NCBI RefSeq assembly: GCF_002482975.1
Contig: NZ_DLHA01000032.1
Location: 521,765-585,764, forward strand
Origin: Flavobacterium sp. UBA7680
GTDB lineage: Bacteria; Bacteroidota; Bacteroidia; Flavobacteriales; Flavobacteriaceae
Direction: 5' to 3'
Length of the DNA stretch: 64,000 nucleotides
Part shown: piece by piece, positions 59,719-64,000 of the stretch
Layout of the letters: each line of letters starts with the position of its first letter
Position numbering within the stretch: position 1 is the first letter of the stretch
Program-made: the position numbers and the translations under genes
The notes under the pieces: generated by a model
What the model was told of the DNA's origin: nothing
The model's database searches: none
The model's input: only the letters and a program-made list of their open reading frames with translations

Positions 59719-59796
59719 TCAGCAACAACACATGCAACACGGAATTTTCATCTGGCAGCAATGCATCATACTATTTATGTTTCTATTCGATCTCAT
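59719..59796 (-). CDS. possible Cys-rich leader peptide 2 (25 residues)
   Basis: The frame starts at the ATG at 59796 and stops at a TGA at 59719-59721, 65 bases before gdhA. It begins MRSNRNINSMMHCCQMKIP and ends in Cys-Cys-Met-Cys-Cys-Cys at residues 20-25. Seven of 25 residues are Cys and five are Met. Such a run is too extreme for a stable soluble protein of this size but is suited to a leader whose translation slows when charged tRNA-Cys is low. It lies between the attenuator-type terminator and gdhA. Confidence 0.6.
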   Translation of the reverse strand: MRSNRNINSMMHCCQMKIPCCMCCC

Positions 59797-59819
59797 TTTA
59801 TTTTTATTTAATAGTTCCT

Positions 59820-59850
59820 AAAAAAAGCCTTTCATGGTGCATGAAAGGCT
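59820..59850 (-). terminator. intrinsic terminator between leader ORFs, possible attenuator
   Basis: On the minus strand AGCCTTTCAT, loop GCACC and ATGAAAGGCT form a perfect 10-bp stem followed by seven T residues. The plus strand has A residues in that place, so the signal acts leftward only. The end of leader ORF 1 (ATGAAATGGC, 59888-59897) can pair with GCCTTTCAT of the 5' arm with one bulged base, offering an antiterminator. Confidence 0.8.
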
Positions 59851-59882
59851 AAAAAAAAAATAACTAACAAGTACTTTCTCTA

Positions 59883-59969
59883 TTAACGCCATTTCATCGC
59901 ATAGGTCGACATGCAGCACATCGTCAAACTGCACATAAACGGGATGATATTTAGACTATAGTTTTTCAT
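59883..59969 (-). CDS. possible Met/Cys-rich leader peptide 1 (28 residues)
   Basis: The frame starts at the ATG at 59969, some nine bases past a TAGATTTG promoter box, and begins MKNYSLNIIPFMCSLTMCCM, ending STYAMKWR. It has three Cys and five Met; the Met-Cys-Cys-Met block is at residues 17-20. Its last codons encode the sequence that can pair with the terminator arm. A ribosome stalled at Cys18-Cys19 would leave that sequence free. A complete read would cover it and let the terminator form. Confidence 0.6.
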   Translation of the reverse strand: MKNYSLNIIPFMCSLTMCCMSTYAMKWR

Positions 59970-59977
59970 TGTCATTG

Positions 59978-59985
59978 CAAATCTA
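59978..59985 (-). promoter_or_regulatory. -7 box TAGATTTG of the gdhA leader
   Basis: On the minus strand TAGATTTG fits TAnnTTTG and lies nine bases ahead of leader ORF 1. The transcript would therefore be nearly leaderless and begin with that ORF. The remainder of 59986-60094 is AT-rich spacer. Confidence 0.55.
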
Positions 59986-60094
59986 TAAAATATTATTTAT
60001 AAATTCTATAGGATTAGTCGAGTTTATTTCAGAAAAATATAAATTTAACATTAAATCCCTTGTAAATTAATGATTTAAGAAATTTAAAAAAGTG

Positions 60095-60967
60095 CTAAAA
60101 TTGTGATTTTACGATGAAAACAATGGCAATTAAGGCCAAAACAAGTCCTAAAATATTAATTTTAGATAATTTTTCTTTGAAGAAAAGCATTCCAACAAGA
60201 CTTCCTAAAACAATCACGCCCATGTTCATTCCGGCAAAAACAGTAGATGGATTTTCGGCGAAAGCCTTATGCGCTTTTAGATAAAACAATATATTTCCGA
60301 AGTTGAAAATTCCGACCAAACCTCCAAAAAGAATGTTTTTATAATTGAGTTTTACTCTTTTTGCGGCAACATCATAAACGACTACGAGCAAAGAAACGGC
60401 CAATGAAATATCAAAAACGATAAACAAAGAAGTTGTATAAGGCAACGCTGTAAAAAGCGCAATTTGCTTAAAAAGGATATCAATAATCCCGAAACCTATA
60501 AATACAGCTGCCGGATATATCCATTTGTTTTGATCATTTCCAGATTGTTTTTTTAAGATGAATAACAGCGCTATAAATCCTATTATCAGTCCAATAACTT
60601 TATACGAATTGAATTCTTCTTTAAAAATAAGCCAGGCTGCAATTATCGGAATAAAGAGCGATAAACGCTGTGCAGCATCTGTTTTTGCAATTCCCATATG
60701 CTTTATGGAAGTAAATAAAAACAGAAAAACTATTGGCAGTAAAACCCCAATTGCTGCGTAAATATTCCATGGTGCATCTGCATGAACTACATTTAAATCC
60801 GGACTAAAAGTAAAATAGCAAAGTGATATTGCCATTATATAATTGAAAGCTATAATTTGAATTGGATTTGCATTGTATTTACGGGTTATTTTGAAGATAA
60901 CACCAACCGTTACACTGCATAAAATGCTTAAAACAAGAAACAACATAGGATTAAATTTTGAATACAA
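60095..60967 (-). CDS. EamA/DMT-superfamily transporter
   Basis: The 290-residue protein has ten TM helices in two EamA repeats. The first repeat ends with YKVIGLIIGFIALLFILKKQ near 122-141, and the second with FFKEKLSKINILGLVLALIA near 261-280. Family members export or import metabolites such as amino acids or nucleotides; the substrate here is unknown. It lies 45 bases downstream of the 2OG-oxygenase gene on the same strand and is probably expressed with it. Confidence 0.83.
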   Translation of the reverse strand: MYSKFNPMLFLVLSILCSVTVGVIFKITRKYNANPIQIIAFNYIMAISLCYFTFSPDLNVVHADAPWNIYAAIGVLLPIVFLFLFTSIKHMGIAKTDAAQRLSLFIPIIAAWLIFKEEFNSYKVIGLIIGFIALLFILKKQSGNDQNKWIYPAAVFIGFGIIDILFKQIALFTALPYTTSLFIVFDISLAVSLLVVVYDVAAKRVKLNYKNILFGGLVGIFNFGNILFYLKAHKAFAENPSTVFAGMNMGVIVLGSLVGMLFFKEKLSKINILGLVLALIAIVFIVKSQF

Positions 60968-61012
60968 AAATAACGTTTATCTCCTTATAATGAATGTTCC
61001 TGAAAAAACATA

Positions 61013-61621
61013 TTAGTCACTTTTTAACCATCCTGTAATACTCATTCTGGTATTTTGTGTAACTAAAACTTCGTGAACCAGTTCATTACTTTTAAAGAAA
61101 ACGGTTTTTCCCTGAACGGGCGAAATTTTCTGCTCGCTGTTGTTTTGGTGAATCATTAATTCTCCGCCGTCACTTTCTTTCCAATTACTATTTAAATAAC
61201 TGATCATAGAATATTTACGGCTTGAATTGTTTTTGAATTGATCTAAGTGTTTGAGATAAAAATCTCCTTTTTCATATAACGAATAATGAAATTCGTAACC
61301 GGTAATTCCGGCAAAACAGCTTTCATTTAAGTAGAGTACAAACGCATCAATTTTATCGAAAAATTCATTTTCAAAAACGTTATTATGTTTTTTATCCAGC
61401 CAATAAATAGCGTCGTTCCTAATTTTTCCGTCAAAAGAAAGCTTTTCAGAATTTCCAATTCCTGCCGTCAACAGTAAACTGGCAGCATTTAAATCGATTA
61501 AATTTTGCTTGAGATTATTTGATAATTCATCACTTATAAACCGTTCTGAAATTCCAATTTTATTCTCCATATAACTTTCTATCAAATCCTCAAAACTATC
61601 ATCCATCGCTTTTTTAGGCAA
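61013..61621 (-). CDS. 2-oxoglutarate/Fe(II)-dependent oxygenase (prolyl-4-hydroxylase-like)
   Basis: The 202-residue protein has the iron facial triad H125-x-D127 (FYLKHLDQF) and H183 (ELVHEVL), with R192 (QNTRMSITGW) as the likely 2-oxoglutarate ligand. It hydroxylates a substrate, perhaps a protein side chain as in bacterial prolyl hydroxylases; the target is unknown. The segment SYLNSNWKESDGGELMIH (141-158) is characteristic. It appears to start at an ATG at 61621 with no long leader. Confidence 0.85.
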   Translation of the reverse strand: MPKKAMDDSFEDLIESYMENKIGISERFISDELSNNLKQNLIDLNAASLLLTAGIGNSEKLSFDGKIRNDAIYWLDKKHNNVFENEFFDKIDAFVLYLNESCFAGITGYEFHYSLYEKGDFYLKHLDQFKNNSSRKYSMISYLNSNWKESDGGELMIHQNNSEQKISPVQGKTVFFKSNELVHEVLVTQNTRMSITGWLKSD

Positions 61622-61689
61622 ACTGCAAATACAGCCAACGTAGCAAGGTAGACTATTTAAAACTGGTAATGCTATTTTCTAGAAATAAT

Positions 61690-61722
61690 AAACCCGACAG
61701 GTTTTAAAAACTTGTCGGGTTT
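61690..61722. terminator. hairpin between MoxR-type and oxygenase genes
   Basis: AAACCCGACA and TGTCGGGTTT form a perfect 10-bp stem, with an extra inner pairing GTTTT/AAAAC. It is 39 bases past the AAA ATPase stop on the minus strand and should end that transcript, although the T-run is weak. Confidence 0.6.
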
Positions 61723-61760
61723 GATAACTACTACTGAATTAACAATTAACAACTAATAAT

Positions 61761-63224
61761 CTATAATTTACTAATATAACTTCCGTACATATCTTTAAAC
61801 TGATGTCCTTGTGCAAAACGGTCTTTGCTTAGTTTTTTATATTCTACCAAAGCCCACAGCACAAACTCTTTTACAAAATATTGATCTTTTTGATCTAATT
61901 GTGGCTGGTATTTTTTCAATAGAATATCCAAAGGAGTTACTTCGTCTAAAATAGCATGATATTCAGCATCAGAAGCGTCGTCTAATAATTCGAAACCGCT
62001 TTCTGCAAAAAACCATTCAATTAAATCAGAATAAGGTGTTTTTTCTCCCGGCTTTTCTAATTTTTCGATTTTAGGGAATAACGTTGGAAACAAAGTTCGA
62101 ATTGCCATTCCTATTAAATGCTGCGCTACAAAAGCGGCTCCCTCCTGCTCTCCTTCATAAACCAATTCTACTTTTCCTGTTATGGCCGGAATGATTCCGA
62201 TAAAATCAGATAAACGAAGATTTGTTTTATCAACTCCAGATTTTAAAGCACGACGTTCTGCGGTACTAATTAAATTTTCATAAGCCGTAATACTCATTCT
62301 CGCACTTACACCGCTTTTATTGTCGATGTATTCACTTTCGCGGGCTTCAAAACTTATTTGTTCTAAAATGTCTCTCGCTAAATTCGGGACATAAACCACA
62401 TCACTTTGGTTTTCGTCCAGTTTTGCTTCCTGCTGTGTAATTGTTCTTGCAATTTCAACTGTTTCTGGATAATGCGTTAAAATCTGCGAACCAATTCTGT
62501 CTTTAAGAGGCGTTACAATACTTCCTCTGTTTGTATAATCTTCTGGATTTGCAGTAAAAATAAACTGCATATCAAGCGGCATTCTTAATTTAAATCCGCG
62601 AATTTGAATATCGCCTTCCTGTAGAATATTAAACAATGCAACCTGAATTCTGGCTTGTAAATCTGGTAATTCGTTAATAACAAAAATACTTCTGTTTGCT
62701 CTCGGAATCATTCCGAAATGAATTACGCGATCATCTGCATAAGATAATTTTAAATTTGCTGCTTTAATTGGATCAACATCTCCAATTAAATCGGCTACGG
62801 TTACATCCGGCGTTGCTAATTTCTCGAAGAAACGTTCATTTCTGTGTAACCAAGAAATTGGTGTTTCATCTCCTTTTTCTTCGATTAAATCTTTTGCAAA
62901 ACGTGAAATTGGATTCAACGGATCGTCATTGATTTCTGAACCTGTTACAAACGGAATGTATTCATCTAATAATTCTACCATTTTACGCGCTAAACGTGTT
63001 TTTGCTTGTCCGCGAAGCCCTAATAAATTGATATTGTGACGAGAAAGAATCGCGCGTTCCAGTTCTGGAATTACGGTATTTTCGAATCCGTGAACGCCCT
63101 CAAAAACCGGTTTTCCTGATTTTATTTTTTCACGAAGGTTATTTCGCAATTCGTCCTTTATACTTATGCTTTTATATCCTGCAGCTTTTAACTGCCCTAA
63201 TGTTTTTATATTATTAATTTCCAT
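61761..63224 (-). CDS. MoxR/magnesium-chelatase-type AAA+ ATPase
   Basis: The 487-residue AAA+ protein contains a modified P-loop GLRGQAKTRLARKM near 74-87, where GQAKT replaces the common GxxGxGKT form. Walker B-type residues are in SIFVINELPDLQARIQVALF near 190-209, where the acid pair is replaced by NE, and sensor-1 is FIFTANPEDYTNRGSI near 232-247. A helical lid domain follows. It probably works with the vWA protein encoded just upstream on the same strand, as in MoxR-vWA or chelatase I/D pairs that act as chaperones or metal inserters. The partner substrate is unknown. Confidence 0.82.
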   Translation of the reverse strand: MEINNIKTLGQLKAAGYKSISIKDELRNNLREKIKSGKPVFEGVHGFENTVIPELERAILSRHNINLLGLRGQAKTRLARKMVELLDEYIPFVTGSEINDDPLNPISRFAKDLIEEKGDETPISWLHRNERFFEKLATPDVTVADLIGDVDPIKAANLKLSYADDRVIHFGMIPRANRSIFVINELPDLQARIQVALFNILQEGDIQIRGFKLRMPLDMQFIFTANPEDYTNRGSIVTPLKDRIGSQILTHYPETVEIARTITQQEAKLDENQSDVVYVPNLARDILEQISFEARESEYIDNKSGVSARMSITAYENLISTAERRALKSGVDKTNLRLSDFIGIIPAITGKVELVYEGEQEGAAFVAQHLIGMAIRTLFPTLFPKIEKLEKPGEKTPYSDLIEWFFAESGFELLDDASDAEYHAILDEVTPLDILLKKYQPQLDQKDQYFVKEFVLWALVEYKKLSKDRFAQGHQFKDMYGSYISKL

Positions 63225-63372
63225 TTTATGAAATATCTATTTTGTTTATTGTTTTTTTAACGGCAAATATTGTGTTGTTGCGTTTTGTGTAAATTTATTT
63301 TAAAGTCTTTGTTCCTCTGAACCTTTGCAGCTTTGAACCTTTTTAAATCAACTTTGTGTCATCACTTTGCGT

Positions 63373-63392
63373 AGACGCACTGCTGTGCGTCT
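63373..63392. repeat. small perfect hairpin AGACGCAC/GTGCGTCT
   Basis: AGACGCAC (63373-63380) and GTGCGTCT (63385-63392) are perfect complements around a 4-base loop, within the 181-base gap between the ATPase and vWA genes. Its GC content contrasts with the surroundings. It may reduce read-through from the vWA gene. Confidence 0.6.
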
Positions 63393-63405
63393 CTACACTG
63401 AACAC

Positions 63406-64000
63406 TTACCTCACCCTCTTCTTCCTATTCGTTTCATAATCTTCAAAAATCATTTCACCAAGACCTTTTAATCCGGTATAAAATGCTTTTCCTTGATTTG
63501 CTTCTGTAAAATGATTGACAAATCGCTGTAAATACGGATCGTTTGCAATCATAAAAGTTGTAATCGGAATGTGTAATTTTCTGGCTTGTTGTGCCTGTGT
63601 GTAACATTTATCTACAATATATTCGTCGAGACCGTTGCTGTTCATATAATATGAACCATCGCGCTCGCGCACGCAGCTTGGTTTTCCGTCGGTGATCATG
63701 AAAATCTGTTTGTTGGTATTTCGTTTCCGGCGTAAAATATCCATCGCTAATTGCAATCCGGCAACTGTATTAGTGTGATACGGACCAACTTGCAAATACG
63801 GCAAATCTTTAATTGGGATTGTCCAGGCGTCATTTCCAAAAACCAAAATATCAAGCGTATCTTTTGGGTAACGAGTTGTGATTAATTCAGCCAAAGCCAT
63901 TGCTACTTTTTTCGCAGGCGTGATTCGGTCTTCGCCATACAAAATCATACTGTGGCTTATGTCGATCATCAAAACAGTACTCATTTGTGCTTTGTACTGC
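63406..64000 (-). CDS. von Willebrand factor A-domain protein, 5' end outside window
   Basis: The visible part reads toward the left from the window edge. The frame stays open upstream of the Met at 63984 (residues QYKAQ precede it), so the true start is outside. The vWA metal-binding (MIDAS) motif is DISHS near the beginning of the visible part, followed by Thr in NTVAGLQLAMDILRR and Asp in FMITDGKPSC. The tail is basic (YETNRKKRVR). The domain is coupled to the MoxR-type AAA ATPase downstream; the pair is typical of chelatase-like or aerotolerance-type systems. Confidence 0.87.
   Translation of the reverse strand, partial: QYKAQMSTVLMIDISHSMILYGEDRITPAKKVAMALAELITTRYPKDTLDILVFGNDAWTIPIKDLPYLQVGPYHTNTVAGLQLAMDILRRKRNTNKQIFMITDGKPSCVRERDGSYYMNSNGLDEYIVDKCYTQAQQARKLHIPITTFMIANDPYLQRFVNHFTEANQGKAFYTGLKGLGEMIFEDYETNRKKRVR

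Noticed and set aside
59826..59850. Terminator acting on the plus strand
   Set aside because: On the plus strand the hairpin is followed by A residues, not T residues, so it can act only leftward toward gdhA.

Overview
The window is a stretch of a Flavobacterium-like genome (phylum Bacteroidota). The reasons are low G+C throughout, a SusC/SusD polysaccharide locus with a SusR-type membrane regulator, -7 boxes of the form TAnnTTTG ahead of several genes, lipoproteins with short signal peptides, and no Shine-Dalgarno signals. No rRNA, tRNA, CRISPR array or transposase was seen. The first and last genes run off the window edges.

Layout. 1-2711: end of an RND pump gene and its adaptor. 2994-6516: an AT-rich accessory block with a two-TM protein, an AAA ATPase and an HNH nuclease; the last two form a Septu-like (PtuA/PtuB) candidate defence pair. 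6608-11775: small unassigned genes, many lipoproteins or membrane proteins. 12151-16153: gluconate locus (FGGY kinase, GntP permease, and a divergent exported SMP-30/gluconolactonase) with a Flavo-1-like RNA element between. 16478-23260: TetR-controlled tripartite efflux operon with an array of repeated operator-like sites and an unlisted 36-codon membrane ORF between pump and outer-membrane gene. 23740-26219: small genes (DoxX, VOC, DinB, YtjA-like). 26657-37952: two-domain glycosyltransferase, an N-terminally truncated TetR gene, a FabF-like synthase, MlaE-MlaF-MlaD lipid transport genes, an AsmA-like protein, an iron-permease-family protein and a FAD oxidoreductase. 38035-44404: MarR-GNAT fusion, AraC regulator, family 6 uracil/hypoxanthine-DNA glycosylase and membrane proteins. 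44818-56730: a polysaccharide utilisation locus read leftward (DUF5004-like lipoprotein, SusE-like protein, SusC, SusD, GH71/99-like, GH97) with a divergent SusR-like regulator. 57001-64000: sterol-desaturase family protein, glutamate dehydrogenase, DMT transporter, 2OG-Fe(II) oxygenase, and a MoxR-type AAA ATPase with a vWA partner.

The observation I rate highest lies upstream of glutamate dehydrogenase (59719-59985, minus strand). A TAnnTTTG promoter is followed by a 28-codon Met/Cys-rich ORF, an intrinsic terminator, a 25-codon ORF ending in a Cys-Cys-Met-Cys-Cys-Cys run, and then gdhA. The end of the first ORF can pair with the 5' arm of the terminator. This is the layout of a ribosome-mediated attenuator that would sense cysteine or methionine supply.

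Intergenic spaces between convergent or finished operons hold several families of long, nearly perfect inverted repeats. Some recur at two places in the window.
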